64,000 bases of DNA from SAT2750 sp964476375 (lineage in GTDB: Bacteria; Planctomycetota; Planctomycetia; Pirellulales; Pirellulaceae), in contig CAYYZW010000159.1 of the NCBI GenBank assembly GCA_964476375.1, positions 41,884 through 105,883 of the forward strand, in the 5' to 3' direction. This document shows, piece by piece, positions 27,031 to 35,902 of this stretch. The notes under the pieces are model-generated. The model did no database searches. It was not told where the DNA came from and worked only from the letters and a program-made list of their open reading frames with translations. Position numbers and translations under genes: made by a program. The number at the start of each line of letters is the position of its first letter. Position 1 is the first letter of the stretch.

Positions 27031-29670
27031 ATGAATAGAGAAAGTTGTTATTCGGACATTGGACATTTTGTCTGCCTGGCATTGGTGGCCGCCCTCTCCG
27101 TGTTGCTGCCAGGCTGTTCCCGCGCCTACTATCGCCACCAGGCAGATGAATCGGTCACCAAGCTCGTAGACGAAAAGAGCCAGGATAGCGAGCGGTGGGG
27201 AATTCAAAATTTTAATATTGCCGTTGATCCCAGGTCCCGGATGTTTGATCCGGCCGATCCGGATCGGCCACCGATGCCACCGGATGACCCTTACTCGGCC
27301 AAGCACATGGAGCGGCCGGCCGGCTATCCTGGCTACGAGAACTGGCTTGACAACGGTACCACCGATTCTTTTGAGAATCCCCTCTGGCGAGACTACCTGC
27401 CCCTGGATGATGACGGGGTTTTACACCTGTCAGCGGATCTGGCTGTGGAGCTTTCCCTGATCCACTCCACCGGTTACCAGAACCAGCTTGAAACACTCTA
27501 CCTGTCGGCACTCGATGTCAGTTCCGAGCGCTTCCGTTTTGACACCCAGTTTTATGGCGGCTACAGCACTGCTTACCAGTCACGGGGAAACAGCGGATTC
27601 GGATCCAGCGATTTTGACCTGAGTACACGAGGAATCCAGGCCCGTCGAGCACTAACCAGCGGGGCCGAAATGGTCGTCGGCCTTGCCAATTCCCTGACCT
27701 GGCAGTTCAGTGGCCCGGATACATACAGTGCCAATACCCTGATTGATTTTACCCTGGTCCAGCCACTCCTTCGGGGCGCGGGACGGGACCGGGTGATGGA
27801 ACGCCTGACGATCACGGAAAGATCCCTGCTTGCAAATATCCGCCAGTTTGAGCTCTACCGGAGGGGCCACTACATGGAAATTATCACCGGGAGCGGTGGC
27901 CAAAGCGGCTTGCAGCGACGAGGTGGATTCCAGGGTGCTTCCGGGCTGGGTGGTTTTGCCGGGGTCGGTGGAGGCGGTTTCGGAGGCCAGGGGCGGGGTC
28001 TGTTTGGGGGAGGTGGCGGTGTGACCGCTCCCGGAGGTGCCGGGGGTTTTATCGGAATGCTCCAGGCCCAGCAGAGCATGCGTAACCAGGAAGCAAATGT
28101 CACGGCCTTGCGAAGCAGCCTGGCCCAACTGGAGGCCTTTCGAGATGCAGGACGGATTGATTATTTCCAGGTCGAACAGCTCCGCCAGCAACTCTTTACC
28201 AGTGTCTCCGGACTTCTGAACACCCGCCGCAGCTACAAGGACGGGCTGGATAGTTACAAGCGGACTCTCGGGATGTCGCCAGAAATCGATGTCTCCATCG
28301 AAGGGGATTATCTCGACCAGTTCAATCTGATCGATCCACGCATCCTGCCTATCCAGCAGCAAATCGCCGATATCCAGATGGCGGTGGGAAATACAATCAT
28401 TTCAATCCTGCCCGTTGTGGCCGACGGAGAACAGCCACCCCCGCTCGCCTGGTCCGACGAACTCGCTGCCCAGCTGACCGTATTGCGTGGACATGTTCTG
28501 GCGATGAACGAGCTGCGAAACCAGGTCCTGGAAAACAACGCAAACCATGCCCGTGAAGATATCGAGGCCTTCAAGCAGATCATTCCCGACCGCTTGGCGG
28601 ATCATGATGCGCTTATCGAGGCGATCCTGGAAAAAGCCCAGCGAGAAAATATTCCCTTCGATACCAGTCTTATCAGTATCGAGACCCTGGGGGACCTGCC
28701 CGGTGATCTGACAATCACCCTGGACGACACGGTCCAGCGGATGGTCACCAACCAGGTTCCCAGCCAGGGTATTCTTGAGGGGATGGACCTGTTAATGGAA
28801 ACCGGCGTGGAACTCAATGAGCAGCAACTGCTGACCCTGCTCAGGACAGCAGTCTTTGGTCCACTGCCGAACCTGCTCACCGAGCTGTCAGCGAATGTGC
28901 TGGAAGTTTCTCTGGTCCAGGCCGAGGCCCGCGCAGAAACCGTGATGCTTATCCCTATCGAGCTCACTGCCGACGGCGCCATGGCCCTCGCACGCCAGAA
29001 CCGGCTCGACTGGATGAATAATCGCGCGGCCATGGTCGATTCCTGGCGGCTCGTCAACTACAACGCCAACCCGCTGGAAAGTAACCTGGACATTGTCTGG
29101 TCGGGCGACATCCGCACCACGGATGACAACCCTGTCCGCTTCCGGGACACGACAGGAAACCTGCGTGCCAGCCTGCGGTGGGACGCCCCCATCACACGGC
29201 TGCAGGAACGAAATACTTACCGGCAGGCGCTGATTGAATACCAGCAGGCGCGACGACGTTTTTACCAGAACGAGGATTCCATCTACGCCGGCCTGGTCTC
29301 TGCCCTGAGACAGGTGGAATTGAACAAGATCAACTTCGAGATGCGTCGGGCTGCCCTGCGGGTAGCGATCAAGCAGGTTCAGTCTGCCCGCCTACGTCTC
29401 CAGGAACCACCCCGACTGGGAGCGGGGGGTGCCGCAGCGGCTTTTGGTCCCACCACGGCGCAAAACCTGATCTCCGCACTGAGCTCCCTTCGAAATGCCC
29501 AGGACGATTTTCTCAGTGTCTGGGTGAGCTGGGAGGTGCAGCGGGGATTGCTCGATCTGAACCTGGGAACCATGCAGCTTGATGAAAACGGCATGTGGAT
29601 TGATCCCGGCCCGATCGTCCCTGAAAATGGTTTCCAAATCTCACCTGAGAATAATGACAATTCACCCTGA
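27031..29670 (+). CDS. TolC-like outer membrane efflux lipoprotein with Gly-rich insertion
   Basis: About 879 residues, long for TolC (about 450-500). ATG 27031 opens a lipoprotein signal ending LLPGC and is preceded by AAGAGGA; ATG 26983 and 26998 are less likely. The C-terminal half has long helical repeats (RLQERNTYRQALIEYQQARR and a later partner) typical of outer membrane efflux proteins, and LIDFTLVQPLLRGAG resembles the strand-turn region of the first repeat. A segment of about 55 residues (286-344) is almost pure Gly with Phe and Ala. A helical domain of roughly 250 residues separates the two halves. It heads the operon with the adaptor, ATPase and permease, giving a complete tripartite efflux system. 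Cargo unknown. Confidence 0.85.
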   Translation: MNRESCYSDIGHFVCLALVAALSVLLPGCSRAYYRHQADESVTKLVDEKSQDSERWGIQNFNIAVDPRSRMFDPADPDRPPMPPDDPYSAKHMERPAGYPGYENWLDNGTTDSFENPLWRDYLPLDDDGVLHLSADLAVELSLIHSTGYQNQLETLYLSALDVSSERFRFDTQFYGGYSTAYQSRGNSGFGSSDFDLSTRGIQARRALTSGAEMVVGLANSLTWQFSGPDTYSANTLIDFTLVQPLLRGAGRDRVMERLTITERSLLANIRQFELYRRGHYMEIITGSGGQSGLQRRGGFQGASGLGGFAGVGGGGFGGQGRGLFGGGGGVTAPGGAGGFIGMLQAQQSMRNQEANVTALRSSLAQLEAFRDAGRIDYFQVEQLRQQLFTSVSGLLNTRRSYKDGLDSYKRTLGMSPEIDVSIEGDYLDQFNLIDPRILPIQQQIADIQMAVGNTIISILPVVADGEQPPPLAWSDELAAQLTVLRGHVLAMNELRNQVLENNANHAREDIEAFKQIIPDRLADHDALIEAILEKAQRENIPFDTSLISIETLGDLPGDLTITLDDTVQRMVTNQVPSQGILEGMDLLMETGVELNEQQLLTLLRTAVFGPLPNLLTELSANVLEVSLVQAEARAETVMLIPIELTADGAMALARQNRLDWMNNRAAMVDSWRLVNYNANPLESNLDIVWSGDIRTTDDNPVRFRDTTGNLRASLRWDAPITRLQERNTYRQALIEYQQARRRFYQNEDSIYAGLVSALRQVELNKINFEMRRAALRVAIKQVQSARLRLQEPPRLGAGGAAAAFGPTTAQNLISALSSLRNAQDDFLSVWVSWEVQRGLLDLNLGTMQLDENGMWIDPGPIVPENGFQISPENNDNSP

Positions 29671-29752
29671 CAGGCTGTATTCTCTCTCCAGATCGATGGA
29701 AACTTCGGCGGCCCGTCGGTGTTAAAATGATGTGTCCATTCCCCACGAGTTA

Positions 29753-29801
29753 CCCCCAAATGCTATTATCAGGGGGAGTCTTACTGGGACTTTTCCAGTA
29801 A
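29753..29801 (+). promoter_or_regulatory. Two hairpins in the leader of the adaptor gene
   Basis: CCCCC (29753-29757) can pair with GGGGG (29772-29776), and TTACTGG (29781-29787) pairs perfectly with CCAGTAA (29795-29801) around GACTTTT. They lie in the 200-base gap between the TolC-like gene and the adaptor gene. They might terminate some transcripts or stabilise one end; neither has a long T-tract. Confidence 0.4.
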
Positions 29802-29871
29802 AAGCCGGGGGCGTGCTTCCCACTCTGACAACACCCTCCTTTTTGGTCCTTCCTCGACGGAGTCACCTCGC

Positions 29872-32388
29872 ATGAACTGCCAAGCAAGCAAGCAACGTTT
29901 TTCACGACGTGCCGGCCATCCTCGTGGAAATGCAATTGTTGTCACCCTGGTGGTCCTGGCGGTGGTCGCGCTGGCAATCTATTTCACTGTCAAGATCATA
30001 GGAGGGATGTTTTCCACCTCGAATGATCAGAACGTCCAGTGGCAATTTACCACCGTGGAACGCAAGCCATTTCAACACGTGGTGATTGAACAGGGTGATA
30101 TTGAAAGTTCCAGCAACGTCGAAGTGGAATGCACCGTTCGGTCCAGAAACAGTAGTGGTGTCCAGATAATCTGGGTCATCGATGAAGGGGAGCGGGTCAT
30201 TAACCCGACCCCGGCAACCGTCTCGGGAATTGTCACGACGGTAAGCGAGCGGGTGAATAATGAGTGCACGATTACCGTGGAGACCGAGGACGGAAATGCT
30301 GTGGACCACCGGGCTCTTTTTGCTGACACCACGCAAGTCCTGGTGGAAGTTGGTGAAGAGGTCAGCAGCGGGACGATCCTGGCTGCTGACAAGCTTGTGG
30401 AACTGGACGCCTCGGCCCTGGAAGACGAAGAAAACCGCCAGCAGATCGCCGTGAACCAGGCCAATTCCTCGCTTATTTCAGCCAATGCCTCGGTTGAAAA
30501 AGCCGTGATTGCCAGGCAGGAATACCTGGAAGGGACTTACCGGCAGGATGTGCAGCTGATGAACAGCGAGATCCTGGTCCAGGAAGAAAACGTTAACCGC
30601 GCCAAGGACAACTTCAAGTTCTCCACGCGACTTGCCGCACAGGGATTTCTCACCGAGCAGCAACTCAAGGCAGATGAGTTTGCCGTTCAAAAGTCCGAGA
30701 TCGATCTAAACCTGGCCATGGGTCGCCTCAAGACCCTGGAAGAAATCACCAAGCAGAAGATGCTGGTAGGCTTCGACAGCGATATTGAAACAGCCAAGGC
30801 AAGCCAGGATACCGCACAGAAAAACCTGGTCGAGGAACAGGCAGAGCTAGAACTCATTCGCCAGCAGATCGTGAACTGCATGGTCTATGCCCCGGCGGGA
30901 GGGCAGGTCGTGCATGCAAACAAGCAGAGCAGCAGAAGCGGTTCAGAATTCATTGTGGAGCCGGGAGCCACGGTGCGTGAACGACAGACAATCATCTATC
31001 TCCCGGACACCGACAGGATGCAGGTCAAGGCGAAGGTCAACGAGGGCCGCGTGCCATACGTCCGGGTTGGACAACCGGTAAAGATCAAGGTTGGAGCCCT
31101 GGAAGGACAGGAGCTTGACGGGGTTGTTGAAAAGGTCAACCCCTACGCCGAACCGACGGGCTACTTCTCATCCGGTGTCAAGGAATATGCCACCTACATC
31201 CGCATCCTTGATCCGCCGACAACCATTCGTACCGGGATGTCCGCCGAGGTGAGTATTTTTGTCAAGTCCGAGAACAATGCCCTGCAGGTGCCAGTGCAGG
31301 TGCTGCATGAAGAGAGCACGGAACTTTATTGTCTTGTCTGGAGCAACGGAGAGGGGGAGGAGACCTTCATGGACGACAGTGGACGGGAATTTTCCGTGAA
31401 CGTTCGCGAGCTGGCGTTTGATACCAGTAACGAGAAAACGCTCGTCGTCAGTGGGGGCCTGAAAGAAAAAGAGCGGGTTGTCCGGAACCCCAGGCTCCAC
31501 GAGGACATTCTCAACCGCCTGGTCTACACGCACCGGGCCCAATGGCTGCTTGACCAGTTGGACAGTAACGGCGACCTGATGCTGACGCGCGAGGAACTGG
31601 AAGCCAACAAGTTTGAAACCCTCCTTGAGACAATTATTGATGCCGTCATGGTGACAGACAGTAGCGATGGTACCGGGGAAATGTCCCTGTCCAACATGGA
31701 GCTTGGTGACGGGCAGCTGGAGCTCAAGGAGCTTGCGGTTTTTGTCGAGGATGGCGAACTCTACGTCAACTTCAAGAAGCAATACCTGCTTTCCAAGGGG
31801 GCAGACAAGATTATTGGTACCCAGGATGCCGACAAGGACCAGTCTCTCGACCAGGATGAGTTTGACAAGCTGACTGCGTCGATCAGGGAAGCCGCCACGG
31901 GGGATGGCACGGCACTGAAAACCATGGCCGAGGACTACGGACAATACGACATCAAGGAAACGATGCTGCAGGTCCTGGGCGAGGCGTCTCTCGCCGATGT
32001 GGACCAAAACAGCAACAAGCTGGTTGGCTGGTACGAGATAAAACGATACATGCAGACTGCCACGCTCCAGAAAGCCTCCAGCAAAGCAGGCAGCCAGTCC
32101 AGTGGCGGTAATCGGCGGAATGCTGGAACCGGTGGAGGAGCAGGAAGGCGTCCTGGTGGAGGTGACCCGAGCCAGATTATTGGTTTCATCATGACTCGAT
32201 ATGACACGGACAAGGATGGGTCGCTTTCCTCTTCAGAAATCAAGGCAACATCTGATCCCAGCCGCCTGCAAGCAGCAGATGCCGACAAGGATGGCATGGT
32301 CACCAAGGCCGAACTGATAGAGATGATGAAAAAGGCAGCCCCGGCTGGTGGCGCATCAGGTCAGCCCGGTAGTGGAGGTGGTCAATGA
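29872..32388 (+). CDS. MacA/HlyD-like efflux adaptor with C-terminal EF-hand extension
   Basis: 838 residues, about twice the usual adaptor length. One membrane helix (about 21-46) anchors it; then come a lipoyl-like beta domain split by a long helical hairpin (about 190-345, FSTRLAAQGFLTEQQLKADE), and a beta-barrel part (MQVKAKVNEGRVPYVRVGQ, RTGMSAEVSIFV). From about residue 555 the sequence changes: EF-hand-type loops start near residues 564 (DSNGDLMLTREEL), 652 (DADKDQSLDQDEF), 709 (degenerate), 778 (DTDKDGSLSSSEI) and 803 (DADKDGMVTKAEL). The last two form a standard pair. A Gly-rich linker lies at about 740-770 and another ends the protein. Its stop overlaps the ATPase start (ATGA). Calcium sensing is inferred from motifs. 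Confidence 0.88.
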   Translation: MNCQASKQRFSRRAGHPRGNAIVVTLVVLAVVALAIYFTVKIIGGMFSTSNDQNVQWQFTTVERKPFQHVVIEQGDIESSSNVEVECTVRSRNSSGVQIIWVIDEGERVINPTPATVSGIVTTVSERVNNECTITVETEDGNAVDHRALFADTTQVLVEVGEEVSSGTILAADKLVELDASALEDEENRQQIAVNQANSSLISANASVEKAVIARQEYLEGTYRQDVQLMNSEILVQEENVNRAKDNFKFSTRLAAQGFLTEQQLKADEFAVQKSEIDLNLAMGRLKTLEEITKQKMLVGFDSDIETAKASQDTAQKNLVEEQAELELIRQQIVNCMVYAPAGGQVVHANKQSSRSGSEFIVEPGATVRERQTIIYLPDTDRMQVKAKVNEGRVPYVRVGQPVKIKVGALEGQELDGVVEKVNPYAEPTGYFSSGVKEYATYIRILDPPTTIRTGMSAEVSIFVKSENNALQVPVQVLHEESTELYCLVWSNGEGEETFMDDSGREFSVNVRELAFDTSNEKTLVVSGGLKEKERVVRNPRLHEDILNRLVYTHRAQWLLDQLDSNGDLMLTREELEANKFETLLETIIDAVMVTDSSDGTGEMSLSNMELGDGQLELKELAVFVEDGELYVNFKKQYLLSKGADKIIGTQDADKDQSLDQDEFDKLTASIREAATGDGTALKTMAEDYGQYDIKETMLQVLGEASLADVDQNSNKLVGWYEIKRYMQTATLQKASSKAGSQSSGGNRRNAGTGGGAGRRPGGGDPSQIIGFIMTRYDTDKDGSLSSSEIKATSDPSRLQAADADKDGMVTKAELIEMMKKAAPAGGASGQPGSGGGQ

Positions 32389-33194
32389 CGGCAGCAGTAA
32401 TGGCTACCGACCTCGTCAAGGATTATGTTCTCAAGAGTGAAACGGTCCATGCCCTGCGAGGCATCAGTTTTGAGGTTCCAGCCGGTGACTACGTTGCCGT
32501 GATGGGACCCTCTGGATCTGGAAAAAGCACCCTGCTGAACCTGCTTGGCTGCCTCGATCGCCCTACCGACGGGACACTCATCCTGGGCGAAAGCAACGTG
32601 GCGGTCTTGAACGACAACCAGCTTTCTGACATCCGGGCACAGCGGGTCGGCTTTGTTTTCCAGTCTTACAACCTGATCCAGCAGCTCAACGTGGTTGAAA
32701 ACATCCAGGTCCCACTCTACTACCAGGGAAATCTTGGTCGCGAGGAAAAAAAACGCTGCCGGGACCTGGCCGCCATGGTCGGCCTGGGAGATCGCCTCAA
32801 GCATCGTCCTTCCCAGCTTTCCGGTGGCCAGCAACAGCGAGTGGCCATTGCACGCAGCATGGTCAACAACCCCTACTACATCCTCGCGGATGAACCAACC
32901 GGGAACCTCGACTCGGTGACTTCCAACGAGATCCTTGATCTCTTTGACAAGCTCCACGACCAGGGTCGGACCATTATCCTGGTGACTCACGAGGATGATG
33001 TCTCAGAGCGAACGGGCCGTGTGATCCGTCTGATGGATGGTGAAATCGAGATGGACGAGAGGCTCAAACCGCTTCGTAATGGATCTTCGCCCACTTCCGC
33101 CATTGCGGATGCCGCAGATCTTGGCAACGAGATCGTGATGGGTGCTTCAAGCGCGAAGGACCTGGAAATCGGCCAGCAGGACGGTAACGACTGA
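32385..33194 (+). CDS. MacB-type ABC transporter ATP-binding protein
   Basis: 269 residues. Walker A is GPSGSGKST, the signature is LSGGQQQRVAIARS, Walker B ends ILADEPTGNLD, followed by the switch His in VTHEDD. The LolD/MacB class is indicated by the QSYNLIQQLNVVENIQVPL segment. The C-terminal 40 residues are an extra tail. In MacB itself ATPase and permease are one chain; here they are two genes. It overlaps the adaptor gene by four bases and the permease gene by one, so subunits are made together. Confidence 0.95.
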   Translation: MTAAVMATDLVKDYVLKSETVHALRGISFEVPAGDYVAVMGPSGSGKSTLLNLLGCLDRPTDGTLILGESNVAVLNDNQLSDIRAQRVGFVFQSYNLIQQLNVVENIQVPLYYQGNLGREEKKRCRDLAAMVGLGDRLKHRPSQLSGGQQQRVAIARSMVNNPYYILADEPTGNLDSVTSNEILDLFDKLHDQGRTIILVTHEDDVSERTGRVIRLMDGEIEMDERLKPLRNGSSPTSAIADAADLGNEIVMGASSAKDLEIGQQDGND

Positions 33195-34528
33195 TGGGTA
33201 CACTCTCCGGCCTCTGGCGCACGATGATGCTGGGCACCAAGAGCCTGCTGCTGCATCCCATGCGCTCGGGCCTGACCGTACTGGGTATCTTCATTGGTGT
33301 TGCCAGTGTGATCTGGTTGCTGGCAATCGGTGAAGGGATCAGCCTTGAGGCGCAGAAACAGATTGCCAGCCTCGGGGCACGGAATATCATTGTTCGCACG
33401 GTCAAGCCCCCGAGTGAAGTACTCGGGGATGCCCGCGTGGCATTGTACGGGCTCCGGCATGACGAGTATGACATGCTGGTCGATACCATCCCGCAAATTG
33501 CTCGCGCCGTACCCATCCGCGAGGTCAAGCGGATGATCCGCTTCGGACCGAACGAGGTCGATGGTCGCCTGGTCGGATCCACTCCGGACTATTTCCAGGC
33601 AACGAAGCTGGAAGTTGACCGTGGCCGGATTCTTAACGCCGCCGACGTGGAAAAGCGGAAAGACTTCTGTGTCCTCTCCAAGGAGGTCGCCCAGATCCTG
33701 TTTCCCTACCAGGATCCCATCGGGCGGCGAGTCCTGCTGCCGGAAAACAATGATTTTTACGAGGTGGTTGGGGTTCTCAAGCATCGCACCGCCACAGCGG
33801 CCATCGGTGGTTCCTTCTCAGCACAGGACTTTACCAAGGATATTTACATTCCCCTGACGACAATGAACCAGCGGCTCGGGCGAACTGTCTGGACGAGGCG
33901 AGGTGGAACCTTCGAGGGGGAAGAGGTCCAGCTCAACCAGATAACCCTGCGGGTCCATCGCACCGAGGACGTGATTCCTGCCTCCCAGCTGATCAAGGAT
34001 GCCCTGCGTGTTCACGATGACAAAATGGATGTCGACACCGTCGTCCCGCTGGAATTGCTTGAGCAAGCCAAGACAACCCGCCTGATGTTCATGGTCTTCA
34101 TGGGGCTGATTGCCGCAGTCTCACTGCTGGTGGGGGGTATCGGCATCATGAACATCATGCTGGCAACCGTCACGGAACGCACGCGTGAAATCGGTATCCG
34201 TCGTGCCCTTGGAGCACGTCGCTCGAAGATTATCAGCCAGTTCCTGGTGGAGACCATCACCCTCTCGATTATCGGTGGCATTGTCGGGGTACTGGCCGGC
34301 CTCACCTGCCCCTGGTTTATCACCCATGGACGAGACTTGCTGGGAACAGTCCTGAAAGAACAGATGGATGCCTTGCCAGCAAGTGTGATGAACATGGTGC
34401 CGACAATCGTGCCAATCTCGATCCCGATCGCTTTCGGAATCAGTGTCCTGGTGGGGGTCGTCTTCGGAATCTACCCGGCTATCCGGGCCGCTCGCATGGA
34501 TCCCATCGAGGCTCTTCGCCACGAGTAA
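33194..34528 (+). CDS. MacB/FtsX-like ABC transporter permease
   Basis: 444 residues with the four-helix FtsX plan: one helix near 22-44, a large extracytoplasmic domain (about 50-290), then three helices in the last 150 residues. GIMNIMLATVTERTREIGIRRALGA is the hallmark coupling segment of MacB and LolC/E permeases, and the end VFGIYPAIRAARMDPIEALR is equally typical. It should form the mechanotransmitting dimer with the ATPase and connect to the adaptor and TolC-like protein. Nothing is broken. Confidence 0.95.
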   Translation: MGTLSGLWRTMMLGTKSLLLHPMRSGLTVLGIFIGVASVIWLLAIGEGISLEAQKQIASLGARNIIVRTVKPPSEVLGDARVALYGLRHDEYDMLVDTIPQIARAVPIREVKRMIRFGPNEVDGRLVGSTPDYFQATKLEVDRGRILNAADVEKRKDFCVLSKEVAQILFPYQDPIGRRVLLPENNDFYEVVGVLKHRTATAAIGGSFSAQDFTKDIYIPLTTMNQRLGRTVWTRRGGTFEGEEVQLNQITLRVHRTEDVIPASQLIKDALRVHDDKMDVDTVVPLELLEQAKTTRLMFMVFMGLIAAVSLLVGGIGIMNIMLATVTERTREIGIRRALGARRSKIISQFLVETITLSIIGGIVGVLAGLTCPWFITHGRDLLGTVLKEQMDALPASVMNMVPTIVPISIPIAFGISVLVGVVFGIYPAIRAARMDPIEALRHE

Positions 34529-34573
34529 TTTGTCACGGGCTATCGGTGAAGGAGGTCACAACCTCTCGCTCTT

Positions 34574-35743
34574 ATGGATCCCTTATCCTGGATTGATGAT
34601 CAGCTGCAGTCACTCGAGCACCAGCAGCTCCGCAGGCGCCTGGTGACCCGGACCGGCCCGCAAGATGCGCACCAGATTCTCCTGGATGACCAGGTGCTGG
34701 TGAATTTTTCCTCCAACGATTATCTCGGCTTTGCAGCCGAACTGGCAGAACTCTCAGCAGACCCCGAATGGCTGGCCGATGGATGGGGAAGTGGTGCCAG
34801 CCCGCTTGTCACCGGTCGGGCAGGACTTCATGAGCAGCTTGAATGCCAGCTTGCTCGATTTGAACGGACGGAGGCCGCGATCCTCTTCCCCTCCGGTTTT
34901 GCAGCCAACACGGGGACCATCCCCGCCCTCGTCGGGCCCGGGGACGTGATCATCAGTGACGCAAAAAATCACGCCAGTATTATTGACGGTTGTCGGCTAT
35001 CGGGAGCCTCTCTGGCCATTTACCGGCACCTTGACCATCAACATGCCGGTGAATTGCTGGATCAGCAGGTCGAGGCACGGCGACGACTTATCGTCACGGA
35101 CAGCCTTTTCAGCATGGACGGAGACCTGGCGCCACTCGAGCAGCTTGCCAACCTGGCCGAGCAGTACGATGCCATGCTGATGGTCGACGAGGCCCATGCG
35201 ACCGGGATCCTGGGGCCCTCGGGCCGCGGGGCCTGCGAGCTGGCGGGAGTGACCGATCGCGTGCATATCAAGGTCGGCACCCTGAGCAAGGCACTCGGCT
35301 GTAGTGGCGGATTCGTGGCGGGCAGCGCCATTTTAATCCAGTGGCTGGCAAATGCAGCCCGTAGTTATGTCTTTTCCACGGCCCCTCCCGCACCCCTGGC
35401 AGCAGCCGCTCTCTGTGCGCTTCGCTGGATCGATGAGTTTCCCTCCCGCCGGCAGCAGGTACTGGAAAATGCCGGGCAGGTGCGGCACCAGCTCTCGCTG
35501 CAGGGGTGGGATGTGTCCAGCCAGCCAACCCAGATCATTGCCCTGCCGATAGGGAATCCCGGGCAGGCATTGCAACTGGCTCGAGAGATCGCCCGGCAGG
35601 GCCTGCTGGTACCAGCCATCCGGCCACCAAGCGTACCCAAGGGAGAATCCCTTCTTCGGATCAGCATCGGGCACCACCATCAGCCGGCCGACCTGGATCA
35701 GCTGGTCTCCGTTTTGCAGATATGCCGCAGCCTGCTTGTCTGA
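34574..35743 (+). CDS. bioF: 8-amino-7-oxononanoate synthase (alpha-oxoamine synthase family)
   Basis: 389 residues, usual for BioF. It joins pimeloyl-thioester and alanine in biotin synthesis. Marks are VNFSSNDYLGFA, GSGASPLVTG, DEAHATG and the PLP lysine Lys239 in GTLSKALG. The related KBL and ALAS enzymes share the fold, but length and N-terminal sequence favour BioF. No other biotin gene is in the window. A strong AAGGAGG lies 19 bases upstream, too far for ideal use, and overlaps a small hairpin (GAGGT-CACA-ACCTC). Confidence 0.88.
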   Translation: MDPLSWIDDQLQSLEHQQLRRRLVTRTGPQDAHQILLDDQVLVNFSSNDYLGFAAELAELSADPEWLADGWGSGASPLVTGRAGLHEQLECQLARFERTEAAILFPSGFAANTGTIPALVGPGDVIISDAKNHASIIDGCRLSGASLAIYRHLDHQHAGELLDQQVEARRRLIVTDSLFSMDGDLAPLEQLANLAEQYDAMLMVDEAHATGILGPSGRGACELAGVTDRVHIKVGTLSKALGCSGGFVAGSAILIQWLANAARSYVFSTAPPAPLAAAALCALRWIDEFPSRRQQVLENAGQVRHQLSLQGWDVSSQPTQIIALPIGNPGQALQLAREIARQGLLVPAIRPPSVPKGESLLRISIGHHHQPADLDQLVSVLQICRSLLV

Positions 35744-35762
35744 AGCCATAAAAAACGCGCCG

Positions 35763-35809
35763 TGGAATTCCCATTGACGACCCCTCCCGGTCGGGAAATT
35801 CCATATAAT
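35763..35809 (+). promoter_or_regulatory. Large hairpin and TATAAT box upstream of the oligopeptide transporter
   Basis: TGGAATTCC (35763-35771) pairs with GGAAATTCCA (35794-35803, one bulged A), and inside it CGACC (35778-35782) pairs with GGTCG (35789-35793). TATAAT follows at 35804-35809, a good -10 box though no matching -35 was found. The hairpin may end the bioF transcript or act as an operator for the operon starting at 35903. Confidence 0.45.
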
Positions 35810-35902
35810 TCCCCTGTGGAACAGAATCCCGGGTTGGCTTCACGATCAACCGTATTCCGGGCATGGAACTGCCTGGTTCTTTCACTGAAAAGGACAATCA
35901 AC

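Noticed and set aside
27885..28062. Simple-sequence DNA repeat in the TolC-like gene
   Set aside because: The glycine-rich stretch uses varied codons with no repeating DNA unit, so it is a protein feature rather than a DNA repeat.
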